A DNA stretch of 64,000 nucleotides from Vicia villosa (taxonomy: Eukaryota > Streptophyta > Magnoliopsida > Fabales > Fabaceae): NCBI RefSeq assembly GCF_029867415.1, contig NC_081185.1, positions 83,705,712-83,769,711 on the forward strand, read 5' to 3'. The stretch's first letter is position 1, and each line of letters opens with the position of its first letter. Position numbers and translations under genes: made by a program. This document shows, piece after piece, positions 12,243 to 22,492 of the stretch. A model generated the notes under the pieces. That model was not told the origin of the DNA and did no database searches. It worked only from the letters and a program-made list of their open reading frames with translations.

Positions 12243-12337
12243 ATTCTCTCAGACAAATGCCTCGTTTTGTCCTCATGATTATTTTAGAATGGAAATTTCA
12301 ATCGGACTCGTCATCGTTTTAATCATCACTGAGAACT
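12243..12337 (-). ncRNA. U15: C/D-box snoRNA, U15 family, copy 1
   Basis: The minus strand has a C box GTGATGA (12323-12329), D' box CCGA, degenerate C' box TGAGGA and D box CTGA (12249-12252). The end GAGGCATTTGTCTGAGA matches animal U15 (SNORD15) as I know it. The D guide CGAGGCATTTG pairs with CAAATGCCTCG in 25S rRNA. The D' guide GATGACGAG pairs with the adjoining CTCGTCATC. By the box-plus-five rule these point to the positions of yeast 25S Am2281 and Gm2288, seven nucleotides apart. The flanks can form a terminal stem (TTCTC/GAGAA). The conserved structure and the promoter upstream support a working gene. C' is the weak point compared with copy 2. Confidence 0.88.
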
Positions 12338-12503
12338 CCACAACCGGTTCTGAAAAATTGATTGATTTGTAAAACTATAAATAAAAACAAAATTGAAGAA
12401 TTGAGAAATTAATAAAGGGAAGAAATAAAAAAGAGTGGAAACAAAACGGTGGCTATGGTGGCTATGGTTCAGAGCAGATGAAGAATAGGAATGGTTGTTT
12501 CGA

Positions 12504-12576
12504 TTTTATATAGGCGAGTGAATTTGTGAGAGGGGATTTAGGGTTTGAATGGGCCTCGTTCAAATCTCGTTGGGCC
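12504..12576 (-). promoter_or_regulatory. snoRNA promoter: site II elements, telo-box and TATA box
   Basis: Read on the minus strand there are two site II motifs (GGCCCA at 12571-12576 and 12550-12555), a telo-box AAACCCTAAA (12537-12546) and a TATA box TATATAAAA (12504-12512). Telo-box plus site II is the usual arrangement in plant snoRNA and ribosomal-protein promoters. The TATA box lies about 170 bp before U15. The block is conserved at locus 2 (61771-61843), which argues for function. Confidence 0.82.
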
Positions 12577-12689
12577 TAAAAAGCTTGTTACGAAGAATTG
12601 GATATTTAACACTGAACAAAATCTTGAAATTGCAGTTTTGTCCCTGACGTTTTTTATGAATTAAAAACTTAAAAATTCTCACACTCCAC

Positions 12690-13060
12690 GTTTTTTAACA
12701 TTTTCCTGCTTGAGGATATTGAGGAGATGAGAGAGAGAATTTGCGTGAGTAAATGAGGAAAGTATGAAGAGGTTTGTGTATCTTGAGTAAAAGAGAAATC
12801 TGAGAAGGAGAATTTGAGGATGACACAAATAATCACACTAGCTGAGGATCTGTGGACGGTGGAATAGGCAAGCAAAAGCGGTAAACCAATTTCCCAACCT
12901 ATCACGTGGGAAGAAGAAGGGGATGCAAGAAAAATAAATTATTTTTTATTAATCAAGGAAAGGAAATAAATATATTTAAAATATATAATCAAATATTTAT
13001 TAATCACAACAAAGATACACAAATCGAACCAATTACCTCGTTACACAAGAATATCTATAA
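12690..13060. other. Host spacer without recognised feature
   Basis: Beyond the snoRNA promoter the similarity to locus 2 stops near 12690. The remaining sequence has no ORF with a domain and no repeat termini. Confidence 0.4.
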
Positions 13061-13075
13061 ATGATAATCATTATT

Positions 13076-14720
13076 TTTTTTATAAGCAAGAAATATCATT
13101 TAGAGAGTACTAGGGATACTCTAATCCCGCTTACAAGAGAACGAGGAAATGCTTGGAAACTAAACATTACCCACCAACTGAAACTATCCTTCAAAAAACA
13201 AAGGATTTTTACAAAAATCGTAATAGTCACACTTGGAATAGGTAATATTACCGGCACAAGACCATTTCCAAACCTTAAATTTGACACTCCAACCCAAGTC
13301 CGAGGGGCAAGCTTTAACGTTGTTGAAGACTATATCGTTCCTATAACACCACAAGCTCCATAGAACCGCCAACCAAACCTTGCTAGCGAACCCATTCTTG
13401 ATTCCTTTATTCCTGCATTCCTGAATCCAGAGGCCCAAGCTAGAGACCAATTCCCCTCCTAAATTCGCCGATACATCCAGCCAATCAAAAACCTCCAACC
13501 ACATTAATTTAGCAAAGGTGCAGCCCAAGAAAAGATGGTCACACGTTTCTACAACCTCCGCACAATAAACACATAGAAGATTATTAACAGAGAGATTAAT
13601 ACCTCTAAAAGATAACTCCTCTTTGGGTGGTATACGATTATGCGCACATCTCCAGCCGAAAGCTCTAATTCTTTGAGGGAACGGGGCTTCCCAAATCACC
13701 GAGAAACACGAAGGAGAAGAATTGCTCCATGCTTCCCCAAAACGTAACAAAGCCAAAATATCGTATTCGCTTCTTGTTGAGTAATCTCCCTCCGAATTCG
13801 GCATCCACACTATGGAGTCAACTGTTCCAGCCACCGGACTGAAACGCTCCAACAGGGAATGCAGCGATTGCAGCTCCTGCCGCAGCTGCTGAAACTGCCC
13901 CTCCGTCGCGTTTGTCTGAATCCCTAAATTACCCCACGTCCAACCAGCAGTTGACCACTCTCCCATGTCTGCAACGTTCGAATCTTTCATCTTGCTAGCA
14001 CGAAACACGGCCGGGTACTGATCCTGCAACTTGCCTGCAAAAAACCAGCAGCTACTCCAAAAAGTCACATTCTGTCCATTCCCTAAAACAGCCCTATAAT
14101 TATCAGTAAGAACAGGGGCAACAAAGTCCGATTCCAAAGACAAAATATCGGACCACCAAGTAGATTTAGGCTTGTGAATATCCGCATTGCAAAAAGATAA
14201 GATCTGATGATTCAATCTTCCGTATCTAGCCGAAAGAACACCGTACCAAAGAGAATTAGTCCCTTGCAAGATCTTCCAATGCCATTTGAATAAAAGAGCC
14301 GCATTGAATTCTTTTAAACTCTAAAAGCCAAGACCCCCTTTCTCGATCGGTAGACAAAGTGATTCCCACCGAAACCAATTCACCTTCCTCTTCTCCGCAC
14401 TAGATCCCCACAGAAAGTTATTTTGAATTTGCTCAATAGCTTTACAGATCTTTCCCGGCGCCTTGTAAAAAGATAGTTGAAAGATCGATAAACTAGACAA
14501 AACCGATCTAATCAAAGTAATTTTTCCGCCTAGAGATAAGAATCTCCCCTTCCATAAAGCACGACGCTTCTTAATTTTGTCGACTAGCGGTTTCCACCAA
14601 ACCACCCTTTTATGATTAGAGCCTATTAAAATGCCAAGAAAAGAGAAGGATTTCCCTTCAATTTTACATCACAGAAAATTGGCAGCAGCATGAATAAAAT
14701 GCTCTGACAGGTTAATGCCG
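13076..14720 (-). mobile_element. 5'-truncated L1-type LINE with 15-bp TSD
   Basis: It is flanked by the perfect 15-bp duplication ATGATAATCATTATT (13061-13075 and 14721-14735). The left end carries a short T run, i.e. the poly(A) tail of a minus-strand element. Only the last 1.6 kb of the LINE was copied, which is usual for target-primed reverse transcription. It carries the 3' part of the reverse-transcriptase ORF. Confidence 0.9.
13184..14605 (-). pseudogene. LINE reverse-transcriptase C-terminal region with zf-RVT domain
   Basis: This is the 3' end of an L1-type ORF2. First comes the conserved post-RT stretch (FLSLGGKITLIRSVLSSLS, then a KGGLGF block), then a long region ending in a zf-RVT domain with C-x2-C ... 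H-x4-C residues (LCVYCAE ... CDHLFLGC). An in-frame TAG separates the two parts at about 14318-14320, just after GGLGF. Farther upstream the frame is broken again near 14620. The catalytic RT core and the endonuclease are absent through 5' truncation. It cannot encode a functional enzyme. Confidence 0.85.
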
Positions 14721-14773
14721 ATGATAATCATTATTACTATTTATTTATAACTTAAAAAGAATATTTATAACTT

Positions 14774-14775
<2 letters not shown>

Positions 14776-14818
<43 letters not shown>
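14776..14818. repeat. (TA)n microsatellite
   Basis: An uninterrupted TA dinucleotide run of about 43 bp just before the Ty1-copia 5' LTR. Confidence 0.95.
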
Positions 14819-14820
<2 letters not shown>

Positions 14821-15332
14821 AAGAAAAAGAGGATTGCTAATTTGTAATTCCTTGTGTCAAAGCAAGTTGTTACTCGAACACAAGGTGTGTCGAAGTATGT
14901 AGCAGCTTGTTACACATAGATTTGTTTTAGATCTAGATAGATTTGATTTAGATTTAAAATAAATTTTATTTGATTTAGTTCCAAAATAGGTATTTTGGAC
15001 TTTTATAGTTTTGGGCTTTGGCTTAGGGAGAAAGCTAACCTAAATCTATAAATAGGGAGTAACCCTCATTATTTTGTAATCAATTCATTAACTTGTATTC
15101 ATAGAAGTTGCAGTTGCAAGTGAATAACATAATTTTCACAGTTTGTGGGCAGAGAGAAACTCTGCAGAAAATAATTTCTTCTTCTCTTTTAATTTCCGCA
15201 AACCCTAATCCTACTTTTGTTCTTATTTTCTTCATTGTCATCTTTAGCGATAAGGAATTACTCGAAGGTTTGAGAGTCTAATTCCAACATCTGGTATCTA
15301 GAGCTCCGGTTAATCGATTCAAGGCAAGAAGA

Positions 15333-16608
15333 ATGGCAATGGCAATGAATCATCCGAATGGGCATTTTCCAGCAACACAACCAATTTTGAAAGGAGATAA
15401 CTATGAGAATTGGTGCAAGCAGATGAAAGTTGTATTCTGTTGTCAAGATCTTTGGGATCTTGTAAAAGAAGGGATAAAACCTCTTGCAGAAACTACAAAG
15501 GAGGAACAAAAGGCTGCACATAAAGAATTGAAGAAGAAAGATTATTAAGCTCTCTTTAAAATCCATCAATGTCTGAGTCCAGATAATTTTGAAAATGTTA
15601 GTGATATAGAATCTTCAAAAGAAGCATGGGAGATTCTTGAAAAATCTTTTGGAGGTGCAGAAAAGGTGAAAGAGGTGAGGTTACAAACTCACAAGAGAAC
15701 ATATGAATTGCTTCATATGGAAGATAGCGAAAGCATAATTGATTTCTTCACTAGGGTTACGAAACTAGTGAATCAAATCAAGATATATGGAGAAGTGTTA
15801 ACAACAAAAGCTGTTGTTTCGAAGATTTTTAGGTCTTTGGCTCCTAAGTTCGACCACATTGTGGTAGCCATAGAAGAGTCGAAGGACTTGTCGAAGTTGA
15901 CAAAAGAAGAGCTTCAAGGGACGCTTGATTCTCATGAAAAAAGAATGGCTGAAAGAGCTGCAGGCAAGTCGAAGAGCGATGTGGCTCTGCATGCTCAGTC
16001 AGCAAACGAAAAGAAAGGCAAAGGAAGCTGGACTGGAAATAAAGGTAGAGGTGGCTACAACAATGCGACTGGTCGAAATCAGCAAGAAGGAAATTGATCG
16101 AATCAGAGAAAGCCCTCTTACCAAGGTAACCAAAGAGGTGGTGCTGCAGGTAGAGGAAAAGGTGGTGGTCGAAAGCCTGACAAGAGTCACATTCAGTGTT
16201 TCAACTGTCAGAAGTATGGTCACTATTCAACAGCTTGTCCAAAAAAGAATAAAAGTCAAGAAAGTGATGCAAAGCTTGCAAAACAAGAAGAAGAAGAGAT
16301 GTTACTGATGGTAACAACAAAAGATGAAGATAAATTCAAGGATCAATGGTACTTGGATTCAGGATGCTCATCACATATGTCTGAAAGAAAAGATTGGTTT
16401 GTCAACATAAAACCCTCAATGAAGAACATGGTGAAATTTTCAAATGACAATACTCTAGCAGCTGAAGGTATTGGTGATGTAATGATTACGAGGAAAGATG
16501 GAAAGAGGTCAGTAATTTCCGATGTATTGTACATACCAGGCATGAAGAGCAACTTACTCAGCATTGGGCAGTTGGTCGAAAAGAACTACAAGGTTTCGAT
16601 CAAAGACA
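15333..16608 (+). pseudogene. Ty1-copia gag and protease region
   Basis: One reading frame with two in-frame stops (TAA 15546-15548, TGA 16095-16097) encodes a copia gag. It begins MAMAMNHPNGHFPATQPIL, then has a UBN2-type capsid region, basic linker, zinc knuckle C-x2-C-x4-H-x4-C (CFNCQKYGHYSTAC), and the aspartic protease site DSGCSSHM near 16360. The protease core follows (VLYIPGMKSNLLSIGQL). The frame then runs into foreign LTR sequence at 16609, losing the rest of protease, integrase and the N-terminal half of reverse transcriptase. ATG 15333 fits family starts. Confidence 0.85.
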
Positions 16609-18100
16609 TGTTAGACGCTAGGCTTAAGGATCTAGAGGGGGGTGAATAGATCTCACGGAGTTTTTCGGACTTATTTCAAACTTAAGCGAAAGCGGTTCTG
16701 AATCGACTTGCGTCTATTCTGGACCACTATTGCAAGGGTAGTATATGTGCTAGAACCACAAGATAATTGGGATTAACAATGAAAGGATATGTTATCGAAT
16801 CAATTCGTTACACTAAAGAAAATTGATTAACTTCTAATTTGATAAACTTTGGTTTGCAATGCAGTAATAATGGAAGAAGCGAAAAGACAAACACTTGGTG
16901 ATAATGTTCAAATTGATAGTGATTCAATGTGGGGTGAATTGTGATGTTTATGCAAGTTCTTAATTCACAATTTTAACACTTGAATCGTTTGTCAATTTGC
17001 AATTATAACCAAGTATGAACAGAACGTAAATGAAAAGATAAAAGCGACAAGAACACGATATTTGTTTAGGCAGTTCGTCGATCGTCCTCGCTACGACTAC
17101 GTCTGCCCCCAATTCCAAACTGAAATTGGGAAATCTTCCATTAATGTTGAAAGCAGTTTGTACAAAGAAGATAACAAAGCGATAAACAATAAACCAAATT
17201 TGTCGATCCTTTGATTCTTCTCCCCCCTTAATCTTGAGCCAGATTAAGGTCTTCCAAGAGCTTCACTTTGATCCCTTTCTGCAGTGTCTTGAATTGCTTA
17301 AACACTTGTTCTTCAATCTTCACACTCAGCTGGATCCTTGATGAAGCCTCTTGATAAAAACCCCCAAAATTCACCAATCTTGGAGGACAAAACCCTCAGA
17401 TTTTATTCACCAAAAACCCCACAAATCTTCACCCACTAGGAATCTTCAATTCCGTTCCATGGACGTTATCGATCTTGAACACAAACCCTCAACGCAAAAA
17501 TGATTGTGTGTAGTTGTGTTGGAGTTGTGTCGATGATCGAAGATGAGAAGCCTTTGTGTATCTTTTAGTTGTTGGTGTTTAACCTTCAATAATGAACATT
17601 TGATAATATATATGAGAGCTGATCAGTTGGAGCATAGCAGATCAGCAATTTTGGCATTTTTGATCAAATAGGTCGACCTCTTGCAGTGCTTAGGTCGACC
17701 TAACAGAGCTGGATTAAACTTGGATGAAATTCTTCCCAGTTAGGTCGACCTGTGGAAGGTTTAGGTCGACCAGAATCCTGTTAAAACACGTTCTGAAGAG
17801 TTTTCTTCAGTTTAGGTCGACCTAGTTGTTATGTGAGTCGACCAAACAGTAAGGTATGTAAATTTCATCATTTTAGGTCGACCTGGATTGTGAGTAGGTC
17901 GACCTATCTGTGGAATTTTTGAATCTTGCTTGTTTTCCTTGTTTTGGGTTGACCTAGATGCAGCGCAGGTTGACTTGCTTTGTCTTGAATAGCCAAACTT
18001 GCTTTTCCTTGAGTTCTTTTACTTGTGCCTTGTTGCTTGTTTGCTTGTGAAGTTTGCCATGGATCAAAAACACCTTTGTGAGTGTGAGCTTGTATTCACA
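16609..18100 (-). mobile_element. 3' LTR of the SIRE-like element
   Basis: On the minus strand it would start TGTGAATACA at 18100, right after the polypurine tract, and end GCGTCTAACA at 16609. A 'ctagaggggggtgaatag' block near the end (about 16630) recurs in legume copia LTRs. A TATA-like stretch (CATATATATTATC, 17604-17614) lies about 55 bp downstream of the palindrome array and could be the core promoter. The LTR is 1492 bp. The 3' boundary is firm from the junction with the host element; the 5' boundary is inferred from the polypurine tract. Confidence 0.65.
17669..17975. repeat. Array A: paired GTCGAC palindromes, 21-22 bp apart
   Basis: The consensus is TAGGTCGACCTA. GTCGAC cores start at 17672/17694, 17744/17765, 17816/17837 and 17877/17898. 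A degenerate GTTGAC pair starts at 17948/17969. Within pairs the spacing is 22, 21, 21, 21 and 21 bp. Pair-to-pair spacing is 72, 72, 61 and 71 bp. The spacer sequences differ between pairs while the palindromes are kept, which points to selection on the sites. The array lies in the LTR, about 130-430 bp after its start and upstream of a TATA-like box. Confidence 0.85.
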
Positions 18101-18452
18101 TACTCCCCCTTTTTGATGATGGCAAACAAGTAGTGAAAGCTCCCCCGGACTTATATGCGTAAGCTCCTTCCTACTGAGCTCGCCCGTACAGCTCCCCCGT
18201 ACTTTCAGCACCTATCTCCCCCTTTGACAACATCAAAAGAAATACAACGAAGGAATAATGGAAGAGAGTAACGAGAGAAAAAAGTAGATATAACGCGAAC
18301 ATTTATAGTATAATAGGTAAAGTCAAGCAGAGATAACATAATATCCAAACAAATTTAACAGTACACCCAAAATACACATAATGTTTTAGCAAATGAACAT
18401 AAAGATGATGGAATGAAATGCAATGAGATGATGTTATGAAAAGAGATGCATC

Positions 18453-19873
18453 CTAACGCCTGCCCCGTCTTCCTCTTCCTCGTTGAAACGATTGAGGACG
18501 ATCTTCTTCAACTTGTTCCAACAGATCAAGCATAGAGATGTTTAGAGTATTGAAACTCTGACTTAGATTGGCATGACGGTTCAATGCTGTCTCCTCAAAC
18601 TGATTCTGTCTCAGGGTCGAGTTGGATGCAAACGTCTCAAAATCGCTTTTGTGGTCTTGAACCAAGCTGTATAACGATTGATATTGTCGTTGTTGTTCGT
18701 CATCGCGATCTTGTTGAAGCTGTTTCATGTTCTGGAATTGGAGCTGTTGTGCTTCAAAGTGTTCTTGTTGACGCAACTGCATGGTTTCTAACATGGAAAT
18801 GATGTTGGTTTTATCGGGCGGAGGCGGAGCTATGTATCCCCAAGGAATTTCCTCTCCTTGAGGAGGAACATATTGCCAATTGGCATCCGCATCATGTGGA
18901 ACATCTTCCATAGGGTGATCAACATCATTTGTTATGTCTTGATCATTGCCTTCTTCTTCATTACCTGCAAGGTGGCCAAATTCCGTAGGATCGTCATAGT
19001 TGTATATGATTTTACCAGTTCCCTTTTGAATGAGATAGTAGGTTTTCTTATTTGGATCCCAGTGGTATCCCATGAGGGTTAAGGTTGTTTGTGATAAGTC
19101 TTGAGATTGTTGCATGTGAATGTAGGGCAAATGTTCAAGCCTCATGCCGAAATGGTTCACGATTGTTTGAATGATTGAACCATAGCAGAGAGCGGTAGTT
19201 TTCTGTTGTACTTCATGGAACTTAGCAGCTAGAAAGTGTGGCCAATGTACACGCGTTCTGTTTTGCAACAGATACATTAGCACAACCTCATTGCGTTCAA
19301 TTCTTGAGAATCCTCCTGCTCTTGGTCGAATGACTCTTGAGATAATCCAATTTAGGAGCCTAGGATCTCTCTTTAAGTGACCAGCTGTTATTGTTTCATT
19401 CGGTTTGTCAAAGACGGAAGGGTCTTTGAGAATGGATTTCATGTAGGCCACATGATCATAGTTTCTCGGTACGTCACCGTCTTCCATACAAAACTCATCT
19501 CCTACAATTTTGAGACCAAAAATGCTAATTCAAGCCCGTTTGTCAACAACATGCGACCTGGAGCTCATTTTAAATCGGAAATTACAACCATCCCCTTTTT
19601 GGAACCTGCATAGAAAGCCCTAACGGTATTTTCACAGTACGGAGTGTCACATTGCACCAACGGATGAATGTTTTGGTGTTCAATCAGATTAGCAACCACG
19701 GGAATATGCATATGTTTGACGACATTTGGATTATAGATATATTGCCTAACAATTTTCCTTTTCATTTGCCACTTCTCAAAATTTTCCCGACAGTCAGGAT
19801 GAACAAGAGCACTTACCGGTTGAGAAGATGAACCAGACGCAATTTCCTTTCCCTTTCTTGATTTTGGAGGCAT
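18453..19873 (-). pseudogene. Env-like ORF of SIRE-type element (disrupted)
   Basis: The N-terminal part (19873-19565) starts MPPKSRKGKEIASGSSSQPV. The C-terminal part (19487-18453, 344 residues) is in another frame. Between them lie a frame change and a TGA, so the ORF is broken. The C-terminal part has a compact first half, an acidic linker, a Gln-rich probable coiled coil (about residues 225-320) and a basic RGRGRRGRR tail. Its position between RNase H and the 3' LTR is that of the SIRE env-like ORF, whose function is unproven. No signal peptide or clear transmembrane segment is visible. The basic tail suggests nucleic-acid binding more than an envelope. Confidence 0.7.
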
Positions 19874-20007
19874 GGTTGTTGAGGATTTGAGTGAGAGAGA
19901 TGAACTTTGGCTGCCTTTGGACTTGAGAATTTAGGGTTGGCCGTACAAATGATATGAGAATGAGCAAAAATGGAAAATGCAATGTTTATCTATGTATGGG
20001 GATGGGT

Positions 20008-20212
20008 CGGGTCGACCAACAGACCCAAATTTGGGAATTTTTACAGCAGTAGGTCGACCTAATTGAAGGCTGGGTCGACCTAACAGAAGAGCCCCAAAAA
20101 AAATCAAATTAGGTCGACCTAAAAGAAGGGTAGGTCGACGTAACTGGACATTTTATGTTTTCTGTTGAAAAATAACTTCTGTAGGTCGACTCAGATGCAA
20201 CATAGGTCGACC
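20008..20212. promoter_or_regulatory. Array B: paired GTCGAC palindromes upstream of env-like ORF
   Basis: GTCGAC cores start at 20011, 20053/20074, 20113/20134 and 20185/20206. The pair spacing is exactly 21 bp each time, and 20011 is 42 bp from 20053. It lies 138-333 bp upstream of the env-like ATG on the minus strand. A weak TATA-like TAGATAAAC sits near 19985. Together with array A it suggests a promoter or enhancer module used both in the LTR and before the env-like ORF. Function is inferred; the sites are directly visible. Confidence 0.7.
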
Positions 20213-20589
20213 TAAATTGCTTAAATTGTTGAAAATGCCTTGGTGATGTTTATATATGATGGATTTATGCCTAGTTTCTTGTTTGTATGCTCAAAACATG
20301 ATATGCTATGGATAATGATGAGATACACAGACAAGTAAGAGAGATATATGGGTAAAGTCACTATAAGCATGTTAATTGATAGCATATTATAGCATCAATA
20401 ATATTTTTGGAAGTGAACAACAAACATGTTACCGCCTTCTCAATATGTAGGTGTCTCGTCATCATTTCGTAGAATCCTCTAGTCAATGTGGAATGATGCC
20501 TGAACTACCTTTATACTAAAAGAAATGTTAGCTTGAGTATAATCAATATATATAAAGTAAAGGAATAAAATTAAGAGAAACAAACATAA

Positions 20590-20813
20590 TTAGCCCAAAT
20601 TAGAGATATCTAATATCCCTAATTCCCTACGAATGTTGAAGAACTGCTCCGTTGCTAGAGGTTTAGTGAAGATGTCAACTAGTTGCTTCTTGCTCTCTAC
20701 ATGTTCAAATGTAACGTCTCCTTTCTCTACATGATCTCTTAGGAAGTGATGCCTTATTTCAATATGCTTGGTTCGTGAGTGTAAGACAGGATTCTTGCTC
20801 AAGTTTATGGCAC
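20590..20813 (-). pseudogene. SIRE-like RNase H C-terminus
   Basis: The C-terminal copia RNase H motif is clear: INLSKNPVLHSRTKHIEIRH followed by a FLRDHV block and a VDIFTKPL block, ending with a stop at 20590. The first bases of the fragment abut plus-strand RT coding sequence at about 20815, so everything upstream in pol is missing. It is a deletion remnant. Confidence 0.85.
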
Positions 20814-20816
20814 ATG

Positions 20817-22038
20817 TGTCAGATGGACGTTAAATGTGCATTCCTGAATGGACCCTTAGACAAAGAAGTCTATGTTGCACAACCAGTTGGGTTTATGAAA
20901 CATGGCAAAGAGAGAAAAGTGTACAGGCTTCATAAAGCCCTGTATGGAGTGAAGCAAGCTCCAAGAGCTTGGAATAAGAAGATCGACAGTTTCCTAAGGG
21001 AGAAGGAATTTTTGAAGTGCACAACTGAACATGGGGTATATGTAAGAAGAAGTAAGAGTGAATTGCTTATACTATGTCTCTATGTCGATGACTTGTTGAT
21101 AACAGGTAGCTGCAAGAAAGAGATCGAAGGCTTCAAAGGTGATCTCAGCAAGGAATTCGAAATGTCGGATTTGGAAGAAATTTCATACTTCCTTGGCATC
21201 AAATTCTACAAGAGTAATAGAGGCTTGATGATGCATCAAAGAAGATATGCAAGTGAAATTCTCAAGAGATTTAAAATGGAAGAATGCAATTCGACTTTGA
21301 CACCTGCAGAGCCAAGACTACAACTGTCGAAGGAATCAGATGAAGAGGATGTCGACCCAACCCAATACAAAAGACTTATTGGGTCATTGAGATACCTTTG
21401 TCACACAAGGCCTGACTTAGCATACAATTTAGGTATGATAAGTAGATTCATGCAGAAGCCAAAGGTATCGCACCTAGCAGCGGCGAAGAGGATACTGAGA
21501 TATATAAAGGAACTCTCGACGATGGCATTCTGTTTCATGCAGCTGATAAGGAAAAAAATGCAATTTAGTGGGTTACACCGACTCGAGTTGGTGTAGTGAT
21601 GTTGAGAATCGAAAATCCGCAGTTGGTTATGTGTTTATGCTAGGTGGTGCACCAGTTGCTTGGAGTTCGAGAAAGGAACCAATAGTAGCACTATCATCGT
21701 GCGAAGTAGAGTACATAGCTGCTTCTCTTTGTGCATGTCAAGAAACATGGATGGTGAACTTGGTCGAAGAGATAACAGGGAAAGATCATGGAGCAATTAC
21801 CATGAAGATCGATAGCATGTCAGCTATCAATCTGGTGAAGATAGTACATGGTCGAAGCAAGCACATCGAAATGAGGTTCCACTATCTTCGAGAGCAGGTA
21901 GCTAAAGGGAAGATGAATTTGAAACACTACAGAACTGGGAATCAGATTGCAGATATCACGAAGAAGGGAGTGTTGGTTGAAATATTCAGAAGACTAGGAG
22001 CTATGATGAATGTATATAGCTTAGACACAATGAGTTAG
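20817..22038 (+). pseudogene. Ty1-copia RT C-terminal half and RNase H
   Basis: Coding resumes with QMDVKCAFLNG (RT domain), then KALYGVKQAPRAW, the catalytic LCLYVDDLLITG, and RNase H (WSSRKEPIVALSSCEVEYIA, SKHIEMRFHYLREQ). A one-base loss near 21505 and another shift near 21565 change the frame between RT and RNase H. This is the 3' remainder of the element starting at 14835. The reading direction and 3' LTR fit. Confidence 0.88.
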
Positions 22039-22492
22039 GTGGTGTGTTAATTTGTAATTTCTTGTGTTGAAGCAGGTTGTTGTTCGAACACAAGGTGTGT
22101 CAAAGTGTGTAGCAGTTTGTTACACATAAATTTGTTTTAGATCTAGATAGATTTGATTTAGATTTAAAATATATTAGATTTGATTTAGTTCCAAAATATG
22201 TATTTTGGGCTTTTATAGTTTTGGGTTTTGACTTATGGAAAAAGCTAATCTAAATCTATAAATAGGGAGTAACCCTCATTATTTTGTAATCAAGTCATTA
22301 ACTTGTATTCACAGAAGGTGAATAACAGAATTTCCACAGTTTGTGGGCAGAGAGAAACTCTGCAAAAAATACTTTCTTCTTCTCTTTTAATTTCCGCAAA
22401 CCATAATCCTACTTTTGTTCTTATTTTATTCATTGTCATTGTTAACGATAAGGAATTACTCAAAGGTTTGAGAGTCTAATTCCAACAAGGAT

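Larger units (their letters stand above)
16609..20815 (-). mobile_element. SIRE-like Ty1-copia element, 3' half
   Basis: In minus-strand order the segment holds the RNase H C-terminus (20590-20813), a spacer with a GTCGAC array, an env-like ORF (19873-18453), a polypurine tract (AAAAAGGGGGAG near 18101-18112) and the 3' LTR (18100-16609). An extra env-like ORF between pol and the 3' LTR is characteristic of SIRE-type copia elements. The 5' half is gone, and the right breakpoint joins RNase H directly to RT of the surrounding plus-strand copia. I infer insertion followed by one deletion spanning both elements. Confidence 0.78.
14835..22487 (+). mobile_element. Ty1-copia element, degenerate, with internal replacement
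   Basis: The 5' LTR is 14835-15289 and the 3' LTR 22045-22487. Both start TG(C/T)TAATTTGTAATT and end TCTAATTCCAACA. A perfect 5-bp TSD AGGAT lies at 14830-14834 and 22488-22492. TGGTATCTAGAGC after the 5' LTR (15292-15304) is a tRNA-iMet type primer site, and purine-rich AGGTGGTG precedes the 3' LTR. The LTRs differ by many substitutions and an indel of about 12 bp, so the insertion is old. Pol between protease and mid-RT is missing and replaced by SIRE-like DNA at 16609-20815. No lineage is assigned. Confidence 0.9.

Noticed and set aside
12669..12905. 78-codon minus-strand ORF upstream of the snoRNA promoter
   Set aside because: Not conserved in the duplicated locus, no domain, and composition like the AT-rich spacer.
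13061..13363. 100-codon plus-strand ORF antisense to the LINE
   Set aside because: It overlaps the LINE coding frame on the opposite strand and the LINE tail; no domain. It is a shadow frame.
17954..18211. 85-codon minus-strand ORF
   Set aside because: It spans the LTR start and the polypurine tract of the SIRE-like element, an untranslated region.
17669..20212. CRISPR-like array
   Set aside because: Short palindromes with 9-10 bp spacers in a plant retrotransposon do not match repeat or spacer lengths of CRISPR, and no cas gene is present.
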